From: Clostridiales bacterium
GTDB taxonomy: Bacteria; Bacillota; Clostridia; Oscillospirales; Oscillospiraceae
NCBI GenBank assembly: GCA_003150485.1
Contig: QALX01000003.1
Location: 19,670 to 83,669, forward strand
Direction: 5' to 3'
DNA: 64,000 bases
Below the pieces are notes generated by a model that did no database searches, was not told where the DNA came from, and saw only the letters and a program-made list of their open reading frames with translations. How positions within the stretch are numbered: position 1 is the first letter of the stretch; the number at the start of each line of letters is the position of its first letter. Positions 8,439 through 15,807 of the stretch are shown one piece after another. Made by a program: the position numbers and the translations under genes.

Positions 8439-8453
8439 AGCGTGGGTGGGCGG

Positions 8454-8858
8454 TCAGGACGGTTCGCCGTCCTTGGACCGCCTGCATGTCCGGATAATGC
8501 ACAGAAGATTTCCGGTGATACACAGCCCGCCTGCCGTCAGCAGAGTCAGGCTGTCAAAAGAGAGGGGCAGGCTGATGCCCAGTCCGAGCAGGCCCACAGC
8601 GCCCAGCAGAACAGCCAGCAGGATGCCGACCACGGCGCCTGCGATGAGGGCGCCGCCGCCCTGCTTAGGGTAGACGATGAGGGGAAGGGCCAGGTAAAGG
8701 GCTGCCAACACCCCGGCAAAAACCGTCCACACAAACAGCGGAGTGGTTTGGAAGGTTTCCGCCCGATGCGCCGCTACACAGCGGGCAATCCAGGCGGCGA
8801 GCGCCATTAGGAGAGGCGGGCCGATGGCGGCGGCCAGTGCAGTCAGTTTTTTCAACAT
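8454..8858 (-). CDS. Four-helix hypothetical membrane protein
   Basis: A 134-residue protein with four predicted membrane segments, at about 8-26, 43-62, 68-91 and 100-121, and a short basic C-terminal tail (RTCRRSKDGEPS). I do not recognise a family. It stands alone between its own promoter (8922-8951) and a hairpin (8409-8438). The length, membrane pattern and transcription signals support a real gene. Confidence 0.7.
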   Translation of the reverse strand: MLKKLTALAAAIGPPLLMALAAWIARCVAAHRAETFQTTPLFVWTVFAGVLAALYLALPLIVYPKQGGGALIAGAVVGILLAVLLGAVGLLGLGISLPLSFDSLTLLTAGGLCITGNLLCIIRTCRRSKDGEPS

Positions 8859-8921
8859 GGCAACAACATCCTTTCTTCGTTGGTGATGCGGTGTGAATGG
8901 ATGACGATCCCTGATACAATC

Positions 8922-8951
8922 AATATAAAGTATAGCTTTCCACTATGTCAA
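8922..8951 (-). promoter_or_regulatory. Promoter for the 8454-8858 gene
   Basis: The -35 is TTGACA (8946-8951) and the -10 is TATATT (8922-8927), with an 18-bp spacer. Confidence 0.6.
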
Positions 8952-9009
8952 GGAGTGGCATGAAAGAGTATGGAAAAAAGTGAAAATTGGAGATACGACC
9001 GGACAGGAC

Positions 9010-9040
9010 AAAAAACGCCCCGGACGGAGTGTCCGGAGCG
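9010..9040 (-). terminator. Terminator of the ABC-2 permease gene
   Basis: CGCTCCGGAC pairs with GTCCGGGGCG, followed by a T run on the minus strand. Confidence 0.82.
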
Positions 9041-9049
9041 GGAGTAAGG

Positions 9050-9832
9050 TTAGACGGATTTGACATAGCGGCGTTCGTAGCGGTAGATCAGGGCCACGCC
9101 GCAGGCGGAGACCGCCGCGCCGATCACAGCCCACAGGATCAGCCAGTGCCACAGGGGGGGCTGGGCGTAGAGCACGGTGTTGCGCAGCTGGGTGATGATG
9201 TAGCAGGTGGGGTTGAGGCGGATCATGCAGTAGCGGACGATCCCCGTCAGCTGCTGCTCCGGGTTGTAGAAGATGCCGGACATGTAGAACAGCAGGCGCA
9301 GGACCACGTTGACAATATTGGCCAGGTCCTCGAAAAAGACGCCAAAGTGGAGCAGCCAGCAGCTGAACCCGAAGGTCAACAGAAACAGCAGCAGCAGGAA
9401 TGGGATGGCCCACAGCATGGTCAGGCTGGGCGGGATGCGGTAGACCGCCATGGTGATGACCACAATGCCCAGAGAGATCAGCATCTTGAACCCGTTGACC
9501 AGCATGGACGAGATAATCAAAATGAACTTGGGCAGGTACACCTTGGAGAGAACCGACTTGTACTTTTTCACCAGCTTGACGCTCTGCTTCACCGACCGGT
9601 TGAAGAACTCCCAGGAGCAGTAGCCCAGGAAGATAAAGGCGCACAGGTAGTCCTGGCTCCGGCCGAAGACGATGCTGTACACAAAGGTGTATACCAGCAT
9701 GAACAGCAGCGGGTCCAGAATCCACCACAGCCAGTTCAGGAAGGAACCGGCCACCTCATTCTTCAGCTGCGCCTTGGCGGAGTAGAGCATATAGCGGCGG
9801 TATTTGACAAGGTCGCGGAGAAATCGCTTCAT
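9050..9832 (-). CDS. ABC-2 type polysaccharide-export permease (orphan)
   Basis: A 260-residue integral membrane protein of the TagG/KpsM/RfbA permease family. It has six predicted segments, the N-terminal KYRRYMLYSAKAQLKNEVAGSF-like amphipathic region, and the Trp-rich segment (LNWLWWILDPLLFMLVYTF). It also has FLGYCSWEFF and a C-terminal LNPTCYIITQLRNTVLY typical of O-antigen/teichoic acid exporters. Such permeases need a partner ATPase (TagH/KpsT), and none is adjacent. The gene has its own promoter and terminator, so the partner must be encoded elsewhere. The cargo is unknown. Confidence 0.85.
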   Translation of the reverse strand: MKRFLRDLVKYRRYMLYSAKAQLKNEVAGSFLNWLWWILDPLLFMLVYTFVYSIVFGRSQDYLCAFIFLGYCSWEFFNRSVKQSVKLVKKYKSVLSKVYLPKFILIISSMLVNGFKMLISLGIVVITMAVYRIPPSLTMLWAIPFLLLLFLLTFGFSCWLLHFGVFFEDLANIVNVVLRLLFYMSGIFYNPEQQLTGIVRYCMIRLNPTCYIITQLRNTVLYAQPPLWHWLILWAVIGAAVSACGVALIYRYERRYVKSV

Positions 9833-9872
9833 AGAAAAAAACTCCCTTCAGGGGTTTCCGATGGAACAGCTT

Positions 9873-9901
9873 ATTATACCAGCCACAGGACCCGCCGTCA
9901 A
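9873..9901 (-). promoter_or_regulatory. Promoter for the ABC-2 permease
   Basis: The -35 is TTGACG (9896-9901) and the -10 is TATAAT (9873-9878), with a 17-bp spacer. Confidence 0.8.
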
Positions 9902-9933
9902 CCGGCGTCCCGACTCCGGTCGGCGGGAAGGGC

Positions 9934-9962
9934 TTGCCTTTTGTCCCGGCCGCCGTTATACT
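9934..9962 (+). promoter_or_regulatory. Promoter for ychF
   Basis: The -35 is TTGCCT (9934-9939) and the -10 is TATACT (9957-9962), with a 17-bp spacer. It is divergent from the permease promoter. Confidence 0.75.
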
Positions 9963-10008
9963 GGTACCAGGAAATGACGCCCAAGCTGGGCGAAAGGATG
10001 TTGCAACT

Positions 10009-11103
10009 ATGAAATTAGGTATCGTGGGCCTGCCCAACGTGGGCAAGAGCACCCTCTTTAACGCCATTACCAACGCCGGCGCTGAGTGCGCCAACTACCC
10101 CTTCTGCACCATCGAGCCCAATGTGGGCACGGTGGCGGTACCAGACGCCCGGCTGGACTGGCTCTCCGACCTGTACCACCCCAAGAAAACCACTCCGGCA
10201 GTGATCGAGTTCGTGGACATCGCCGGCCTGGTCAAGGGCGCCAGCCACGGGGAGGGACTGGGCAACAAGTTCCTGTCCAACATCCGGGGCACCGAGGCCA
10301 TCGTCCACGTGGTGCGCTGCTTTGACGACGAGAACGTGATCCACGTGGAGGGGAGCACTGACCCCATCCGGGACATCGGCATCATCGACCTGGAGCTGAT
10401 TATGGCGGACCTGGAGATGGTGGACCGCCGGATTGAGAAGGCAAAAAAGGCCAGTAAGGGCGACAAAAAGTTCCTCCGGGAGGTGGAAGTCTTTTCCGCC
10501 CTGCGGGAACACCTGAACAACGGCGGCAGCGTCCGCAGCTATCCCTGTGAGCCCGATGAGTGGGAGCTTATCGCCACCAGCGACCTGCTGAGCATGAAGC
10601 CCATCATCTACGCCGCCAACCTGGACGAGGACACCTTCGGCGGCGACTACCAGGCGAACCCCTACTACCAGCAGGTCCGGGAGCTGGCGGACAAGGAGGG
10701 GGCCCAGGTGATCCCCGTCTGCGCCCGTCTGGAGGAAGAGCTGTCCCAGATGGACGAGGAGGAGAAGACCATGTTCATGGAGGAGATGGGCATTCCCGAG
10801 TCCGGCCTGGACCGGCTCATCCGGGCCAGCTACACCCTGCTGGGCCTGATCTCCTTCCTGACCTCCGGCGAGGACGAGTGCCGGGCCTGGACCATCACCA
10901 GGGGCATGAAGGCCCCCCAGGCGGCGGGGAAAATCCACTCCGACTTCGAGCGGGGCTTCATCCGGGCGGAGGTGATCGCCTACGATGACATGGTGGCCTG
11001 CGGCAGCGAGAAGGTGGCCAAGGAAAAGGGCCTCATGCGCAGCGAGGGCAAGGAGTATGTGGTCCAGGACGGGGATATCATCCTCTTCCGATTCAACGTA
11101 TAA
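10009..11103 (+). CDS. ychF: Redox-regulated ATPase YchF (Obg-like)
   Basis: A 364-residue TRAFAC P-loop protein starting MKLGIVGLPNVGKST. Switch II is DIAGLVKGASHGEGLGN. In place of the GTP-specific NKxD motif it has NLDE, consistent with the ATP preference of YchF. The C-terminal TGS-like region contains GEDECRAWTI, HSDFERGFIRAEV and the YVVQDGDIILFRFNV end. It binds ribosomes and is linked to stress and redox control. The ATG at 10009 is set by AAAGGATG and by the conserved N-terminus. It is followed after 23 bases by the thioesterase. Confidence 0.97.
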   Translation: MKLGIVGLPNVGKSTLFNAITNAGAECANYPFCTIEPNVGTVAVPDARLDWLSDLYHPKKTTPAVIEFVDIAGLVKGASHGEGLGNKFLSNIRGTEAIVHVVRCFDDENVIHVEGSTDPIRDIGIIDLELIMADLEMVDRRIEKAKKASKGDKKFLREVEVFSALREHLNNGGSVRSYPCEPDEWELIATSDLLSMKPIIYAANLDEDTFGGDYQANPYYQQVRELADKEGAQVIPVCARLEEELSQMDEEEKTMFMEEMGIPESGLDRLIRASYTLLGLISFLTSGEDECRAWTITRGMKAPQAAGKIHSDFERGFIRAEVIAYDDMVACGSEKVAKEKGLMRSEGKEYVVQDGDIILFRFNV

Positions 11104-11126
11104 ACAAGGGAGCGAGCAGCAAGCCT

Positions 11127-11846
11127 ATGATTTACAGCTACGAACGGCGGATCGCCATGAGCGACGTGGATGAGGACTGGAAACTGAATCCGGCCAGCGC
11201 CCTGGACATGCTCCAGAACTGCGCCATGTTCCACACGGTGGCGGCCGGCTCCGGCCCCAGTGACCTGAAAGCGGATCACCTGGCCTGGGTGATCAACAGC
11301 TGGAACGTCTATTTTGACCGTCCCTGTGATTTCCTGGACACGGTTCGGCTCTCCACCTGGCCTCACGATTTTGACCGGGTCTTCGCCCACCGGAACTTCA
11401 CCATCGAAAATAGCCGGGGCGAGACCTGCGTCCGGGCGGACTCCGTGTGGATTCTCATGCAGATGGAGAAGCAGATGCCCACCCGGATGCGGAAGGAACT
11501 GGTGGCCCGGTATGAGACCACCCCCCGGCTGGACATGCCCCCCATGGAGCGGCGGGTCAAGCTGCCCCAGGGGATGGAGGCCCGCCCCGCCTTTTTCGTA
11601 CCCCATTTCGCGGTGGACGCCAACCACCACACCAACAACGTCTGGTATATCCGTTTCGCCCTGGAATACCTGCCGGAAGGGTTCCGGCTGCGGCGGCTGC
11701 GGGTGGAGTACGCCAAATCCGCCCGGTACCGGGACCAGATCCATCCCCTCGTCCGCCAGGAGGACGGGATGTTCTGGGTGGCCCTCACCGACGGGGACGG
11801 CAAAAGCTTCGTCAACCTGGAATTCAGCGAATCAGCGGCAAAGTAA
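11127..11846 (+). CDS. Acyl-ACP thioesterase
   Basis: A 239-residue double hotdog-fold thioesterase. The first hotdog includes LNPASALDMLQNCAMFHT and WVINSWNVYFDRP. The second has HFAVDANHHTNNVWYIRFALE, carrying the Asn/His catalytic region of FatA/FatB-like enzymes (N-H-x-N). Bacterial members release fatty acids from acyl carrier protein. It lies directly after ychF and before a strong terminator, so it is probably co-transcribed with ychF. No functional link between the two is implied. Confidence 0.88.
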   Translation: MIYSYERRIAMSDVDEDWKLNPASALDMLQNCAMFHTVAAGSGPSDLKADHLAWVINSWNVYFDRPCDFLDTVRLSTWPHDFDRVFAHRNFTIENSRGETCVRADSVWILMQMEKQMPTRMRKELVARYETTPRLDMPPMERRVKLPQGMEARPAFFVPHFAVDANHHTNNVWYIRFALEYLPEGFRLRRLRVEYAKSARYRDQIHPLVRQEDGMFWVALTDGDGKSFVNLEFSESAAK

Positions 11847-11862
11847 AAAGTAAAAAAAGCGT

Positions 11863-11905
11863 AAAAAACGCCCTGGAACCGGAAAACGGTTCCAGGGCGT
11901 TTTTA
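11863..11905 (+). terminator. Bidirectional terminator
   Basis: ACGCCCTGGAACCG pairs with CGGTTCCAGGGCGT, flanked by an A run and a T run. It separates the convergent thioesterase and isochorismatase-like genes. Confidence 0.9.
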
Positions 11906-11911
11906 TGTGGG

Positions 11912-12556
11912 TTAAGGCTCCGGCGGCGTGGGGTCGGCCAGCACCAGGGATTGGACCTGACGGGCCAGGTCCGGGGGCTCCTGCCCGGCGAGAAAGTCAT
12001 CGCTGGTCAGTAAAAACGCGCCGATGTTGGCCATGTCCCGCAGGTTAGACTGCTGAATGTCATCCGTGTTGGAGGAGCAGCAGTCGGTGAGCACTGCCAC
12101 GTTGTAGTCTAGGGAGATGCCGTCGTAGCAGGTGGTGCGGATGCAGTTGGGGGTGGTGGTCCCGGCCAGGTACAGGGTATGTACCCCCAGACGGCGCAGA
12201 ATCAGGTCCAGCTCGGTCTGGAAGAAGGCGGAGAACCGGGGTTTGACGATGGTGTAGTCCCCGGGGCGGGGGGTCACCTCCGGCGGGGTCTCCACCGAGC
12301 CGGGGCCGGTGCTGCCGGGGGCCAGAGGGGCTCCGCCGTCCCGCCAGCCCCGGTACCGGGTCAGCTCTACGTCACTGCCGTTGGCCCGGTAGGCCCGGGT
12401 GACGAAGAACACCGGGATGCCCGCCCCACGGGCGTAGGCGATGGCCCGGCCGCAGGCGGGCAGGGTGGCCGCCGCCTGACGGATGCACAGAGGCGAGCTC
12501 TGGTCCAGGAAGCCCCGTTCCAGGTCGATGACCAGCAGGGCGGAGGGTTGTCTCAT
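11912..12556 (-). CDS. Isochorismatase-family cysteine hydrolase
   Basis: A 214-residue hydrolase with the Asp-Lys-Cys triad motifs: ALLVIDLERGF (Asp), YTIVKPRFSAFFQT (Lys) and AGTTTPNCIRTTCYDG (Cys). A cis-peptide-like TTPN precedes the Cys. The family includes nicotinamidases, ureidoacrylate hydrolases and isochorismatases; the substrate is not evident. The ATG at 12556 has GGAAGTG six bases upstream. A GTG at 12565 overlapping the obg stop is an alternative. Either way it is coupled to obg. Confidence 0.88.
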   Translation of the reverse strand: MRQPSALLVIDLERGFLDQSSPLCIRQAAATLPACGRAIAYARGAGIPVFFVTRAYRANGSDVELTRYRGWRDGGAPLAPGSTGPGSVETPPEVTPRPGDYTIVKPRFSAFFQTELDLILRRLGVHTLYLAGTTTPNCIRTTCYDGISLDYNVAVLTDCCSSNTDDIQQSNLRDMANIGAFLLTSDDFLAGQEPPDLARQVQSLVLADPTPPEP

Positions 12557-12561
12557 CTGAA

Positions 12562-13842
12562 TCACTTCCGATACTCAAATTGCAGGTCGTACAGGACCAC
12601 GGTGTCCCCGTCCTGGACCCCCATTGCCTCCATCTTCTCGAAGAGGCCGGAGGCGCGGAGCTGCTTGTCAAACCAGTTCCGGGACTCGAAGTCGTCCAGA
12701 TTGGTGCAGGCCAGCAGGTGCTCCAGCCAGGGGGCGTCCACGAACCAGTGGTGATCGTCCACCTCGATGGAGACTTCGCCGGAGGTGTCGATTTCGGGAC
12801 GTTTGGGCACGTAGTCGGGCTCGTACACCTTCACCGGCGGCAGGGCGGCCAGCCGGGCGGCGATCTCGTGAATCAGGGGCTGGACCCCCTGATGGGTGGC
12901 GGCGGAGAGCTCGAAGTAGGGGTAGCCCAGGGCCTCCGCGTGGGCCTTCAGGGCCTCGGCCGGGGCCCGGTCAAAGAGCAGGTCGGCCTTGTTGCCGCAG
13001 ACGATCATGGGCCGCTGGGCCAGCTCGGGGGAGTACTCCTTCAGCTCGGTGTTGATGGCGTCAAAGTCCGCCACCGGATCCCGGCCCTCGCTGCCGGATA
13101 CGTCCACCAGGTGGACCAGCAGCCGGCACCGGTCGATGTGCCGCAGGAAATCGTAGCCCAGGCCCGCGCCGCCGCTGGCGCCCTCAATGATGCCGGGGAT
13201 GTCCGCCATGACGAAGCTGGACCCCTCGTCCACGTAGACCACGCCCAGGTTGGGCATCAGGGTGGTGAAGTGGTAGTTGGCGATCTTGGGGTGGGCCTTA
13301 CTGACCACGCTGAGCAGGGTGCTCTTGCCCACGTTGGGAAAGCCCACCAGGCCCACGTCTGCCAGCAGCTTCAGTTCCAGGGTGACCTCCATGGCCTGGC
13401 CGGGGAGCCCGGCCTTGGCGAACCGGGGGGCCTGGCGGGTGGGGGTGGCGAAGTGCTGGTTGCCCCAGCCGCCCCGGCCGCCCCGGGCCAGCACGTACCG
13501 GTCACAGCCGGACATGTCCTGGATAATCTGTCCGCTCTCCGGGTCCCGGACCACGGTGCCCTCGGGGACCCGGATGACCAGATCCTTGCCGTCCCGGCCG
13601 GTTTTGCGGCTGCCGGAGCCGTCGGCGCCGTTTTCCGCCACGTACTTCCGCTTGTAGCGGAAATCCATCAGGGTGGACAGGCTGCGGTCGGGCACCAGGA
13701 CGATGCTGCCGCCCTTGCCGCCGTCGCCGCCGTCGGGACCGCCGTTGGCGATGTATTTTTCCCGGTGGAAGGCCACCGCGCCGTTGCCGCCGTTGCCGGC
13801 CCGGACGGTAATTTTCGCAGTATCTACAAAGGGAGCTGCCAT
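12562..13842 (-). CDS. obg: GTPase Obg/CgtA
   Basis: A 426-residue essential GTPase of ribosome assembly and stress signalling. The Gly-rich Obg fold (VRAGNGGNGAVAFHREKY and GGPDGGDGGKGG) occupies residues 1-158. The G domain has GFPNVGKST, DIPGIIEGASGG and NKAD. A C-terminal OCT domain (about 345-426) ends in VLYDLQFEYRK. The ATG at 13842 is fixed by AAGGAGG and by homology; the longer in-frame extension is not used. In relatives obg directly follows rplU-prp-rpmA. Here a GNAT gene lies between. Confidence 0.97.
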   Translation of the reverse strand: MAAPFVDTAKITVRAGNGGNGAVAFHREKYIANGGPDGGDGGKGGSIVLVPDRSLSTLMDFRYKRKYVAENGADGSGSRKTGRDGKDLVIRVPEGTVVRDPESGQIIQDMSGCDRYVLARGGRGGWGNQHFATPTRQAPRFAKAGLPGQAMEVTLELKLLADVGLVGFPNVGKSTLLSVVSKAHPKIANYHFTTLMPNLGVVYVDEGSSFVMADIPGIIEGASGGAGLGYDFLRHIDRCRLLVHLVDVSGSEGRDPVADFDAINTELKEYSPELAQRPMIVCGNKADLLFDRAPAEALKAHAEALGYPYFELSAATHQGVQPLIHEIAARLAALPPVKVYEPDYVPKRPEIDTSGEVSIEVDDHHWFVDAPWLEHLLACTNLDDFESRNWFDKQLRASGLFEKMEAMGVQDGDTVVLYDLQFEYRK

Positions 13843-13894
13843 AGGGTAGAAAACCTCCTTTGGTGTGGGGAGGGGCGGCCTGGGGGCGCCCCGT

Positions 13895-14428
13895 CTATCG
13901 GCCGCTCCACTCGGCGCAGCCGATGGAGTAGCATTCGTTGTCAAAGATTTTGCCGTCGTAGCGGCGTTCGCACAGGGTCAGGGTGCCCTCATAATGGAAG
14001 CCGCACTTTTCCAGCACCCGGCGGCTGGCGTGGTTCTCCGGGTAGCAGTAGGCGGAGATCAGCATCAGCCGGCGCTGGAGGAAGCCGTAGGCCACCACGG
14101 CCCGGGTGGCCTCGGTGACAATGCCCCGGTTCCAGAAATCCTCCCGGATGGCGTAGCCCAGCATACCGGCGTCCGGGTTTTCTCGTTTGGGGTCCTCTAC
14201 CAGGCCGATCTGGCCGATCATCCGGCCAGTCTCCCGCCAGACAATGCCGAACATGGAGGGGCGGTCGAAGAACATCTCCTGGAGAACGGCCCAGGTCTCC
14301 GCCCGGTTCTCGTGAGGCTTCCAGCCGGCAGAGGGGCCTACGTTGGGCTGGCGGTGAAAGGCGTACAGGTCCTCCAGGTCGGACGGCTCAATGGGCCGGA
14401 GGATCAGCCGCCGGGTATTCAGGGTCAC
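13895..14428 (-). CDS. RimJ/RimL-like GNAT acetyltransferase
   Basis: A 177-residue GNAT of the RimJ/RimL type: N-terminal TRRLILRPIEPSDLEDLY, MIGQIGLVEDP, the acetyl-CoA loop DFWNRGIVTEATRAVV, and YPENHASRRVLEKCGFHYEG. Relatives acetylate protein N-termini (ribosomal L7/L12, S5) or small amines. It sits between rpmA and obg, after the rpmA terminator. The start is a GTG at 14428 with a weak ribosome site, and no in-frame ATG is close upstream. Confidence 0.86.
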   Translation of the reverse strand: MTLNTRRLILRPIEPSDLEDLYAFHRQPNVGPSAGWKPHENRAETWAVLQEMFFDRPSMFGIVWRETGRMIGQIGLVEDPKRENPDAGMLGYAIREDFWNRGIVTEATRAVVAYGFLQRRLMLISAYCYPENHASRRVLEKCGFHYEGTLTLCERRYDGKIFDNECYSIGCAEWSGR

Positions 14429-14512
14429 CGCGCATCACCCGGGCGGCAGGCCGCTGTCTGTATCCTTTGTCTCATGATTGAAAAATACTCCTGTAACTGA
14501 GTGCGGGTGAAG

Positions 14513-14544
14513 AAAAAACGCCCCGAACAGCGGTGTTCGGGGCG
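14513..14544 (-). terminator. Terminator after rpmA
   Basis: CGCCCCGAACA pairs with TGTTCGGGGCG, followed by six T on the minus strand. Confidence 0.88.
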
Positions 14545-14559
14545 CAATAGTGGCAATGA

Positions 14560-14841
14560 TTACTGAGGAATCTCCACGATGGAGACCTTCTTGCGGTCCT
14601 TGCCCAGCCGCTCAAACTTGACGGTGCCGTTTTTCAGAGCGAACAGCGTGTCGTCCTTACCCTTGCCCACGTTGGTGCCGGGATGGATCTTGGTGCCGCG
14701 CTGACGGACCAGGATGTTGCCGGCCAGCACGAACTGGCCGTCACCGCGCTTGACGCCCAGGCGCTTGGACTCGGAGTCACGACCGTTACGGGTGGAGCCG
14801 ACGCCCTTCTTGTGGGCGAAAAACTGGATGGAAATCAGCAT
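14560..14841 (-). CDS. rpmA: 50S ribosomal protein L27 (cleavable N-terminus)
   Basis: A 93-residue L27. The body is GSTRNGRDSESKRLGVKRGD, then GNILVRQRGTKIHPG. The N-terminal MLISIQFFAHKKG matches the Firmicute extension that must be removed after the FF(A/S)-type site to expose the conserved L27 N-terminus. The gene for the processing protease Prp lies directly upstream, as expected. Confidence 0.98.
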   Translation of the reverse strand: MLISIQFFAHKKGVGSTRNGRDSESKRLGVKRGDGQFVLAGNILVRQRGTKIHPGTNVGKGKDDTLFALKNGTVKFERLGKDRKKVSIVEIPQ

Positions 14842-14883
14842 AGGGGTTACACCTCCGTTTTTGGTGAAGTCAGGGGAGTGGCG

Positions 14884-15237
14884 TCAGGACAGCCCCGGGT
14901 CATCGGGGGAGTCGTCGACCACTTGGAAGTATGGGGGGTACGCCTGGTGGAGCTCGGCAAAGTAGACCATGAGTCCCGCCAGAAGGTTCTGGCAGGTGGC
15001 CTCGTCGGTTACCGAAAGTCCGCCGGGCAGATGGAAGGAGAGCCGGGCCGATTCCGGATCGGCCTTCACGGCGGCGGCCAGGCCCAGCACGTCGTTGACG
15101 GTGGCACCCACCAGGTTGACGGCGCTGGAGACAGCGGCGCAGACGATGTCCCCGCCGGCCTCTGCGTAGCCGCTGTGGCCCCGGACGTCAAAGCCGGTGA
15201 TCCGGTCGCCTTCCATATGAAATGTGACGGTGGTCAT
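14884..15237 (-). CDS. prp: Ribosomal-processing cysteine protease Prp
   Basis: A 117-residue YsxB/Prp protein. The catalytic His and Cys lie in FDVRGHSGYAEAGGDIVCAAVSS (His near 21, Cys near 33). Prp cleaves the N-terminal extension of L27. It sits between rplU and rpmA in the canonical order, so all three are co-transcribed from the promoter at 15680-15708. Confidence 0.95.
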   Translation of the reverse strand: MTTVTFHMEGDRITGFDVRGHSGYAEAGGDIVCAAVSSAVNLVGATVNDVLGLAAAVKADPESARLSFHLPGGLSVTDEATCQNLLAGLMVYFAELHQAYPPYFQVVDDSPDDPGLS

Positions 15238-15253
15238 TCTCTCTTCGCAGAGC

Positions 15254-15568
15254 TCAGGCTACGACGATTTTGCCGATGGTCACCTTGGTGTAGGGCTGAC
15301 GATGGCCCTGGCGCTTGCGGTAACCCTTCTTGGGCTTGTACTTGAAGATACGGATTTTCTTGCCCTTGCCGTTCTTGACGACGCTGGCTTCCACCTTTGC
15401 ACCGGCCACCAGGGGGGCGCCGAAGGTTGCGGTCTCGCCGTCGATGACGGCCAGGACCTGGTCGAAGGTCACGGAGTCGCCGGCCTCTGCGGGCAGCTTC
15501 TCGATGAACAGGGTATCGCCTTCGGCCACCTTGTACTGCTTGCCGCCGGTCACGATAATTGCGGTCAT
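15254..15568 (-). CDS. rplU: 50S ribosomal protein L21
   Basis: A 104-residue L21: TGGKQYKVAEGDTLFIEKL, then a basic C-terminal half with FKYKPKKGYRKRQGHRQPYT. Length and motifs are standard. First gene of rplU-prp-rpmA. Confidence 0.98.
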   Translation of the reverse strand: MTAIIVTGGKQYKVAEGDTLFIEKLPAEAGDSVTFDQVLAVIDGETATFGAPLVAGAKVEASVVKNGKGKKIRIFKYKPKKGYRKRQGHRQPYTKVTIGKIVVA

Positions 15569-15673
15569 GGGATTGCACCTCTTTCCTTAAAAACGGGCTC
15601 GCTCTCGTGGGTGTTGGGGCCGATGGCCCTGGTGTCAGGGCATACCTCACCTTAGGAACCCAGTCAAAGCGGC
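15569..15673 (-). promoter_or_regulatory. Leader of rplU (L21-leader candidate)
   Basis: A roughly 100-nt untranslated leader between a strong promoter and rplU. It contains short inverted pieces such as CCCTG-ACA-CCAGGG and GGCC-ATC-GGCC. Firmicute rplU genes often carry a conserved autoregulatory L21 leader. Only the position and hairpins support the call. Confidence 0.5.
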
Positions 15674-15679
15674 CTTTAT

Positions 15680-15708
15680 AGTATATCAGCGGGAAAAAGG
15701 CTTGTCAA
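15680..15708 (-). promoter_or_regulatory. Sigma-A promoter for rplU operon
   Basis: The -35 is TTGACA (15703-15708) and the -10 is TATACT (15680-15685), with a 17-bp spacer. Confidence 0.9.
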
Positions 15709-15731
15709 GGGAGAATTGCTTCGAAGCCGCC

Positions 15732-15760
15732 TTGATTTGGGGGAGGGGATTGGGTATAAT
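15732..15760 (+). promoter_or_regulatory. Sigma-A promoter for the SGNH/Fn3 protein
   Basis: The -35 is TTGATT (15732-15737) and the -10 is TATAAT (15755-15760), with a 17-bp spacer. It is back to back with the rplU promoter. Confidence 0.85.
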
Positions 15761-15807
15761 ACAAAGATTAACGACCGTAAAACGGGAAAGGCAAGGTGGA
15801 TACGCTT

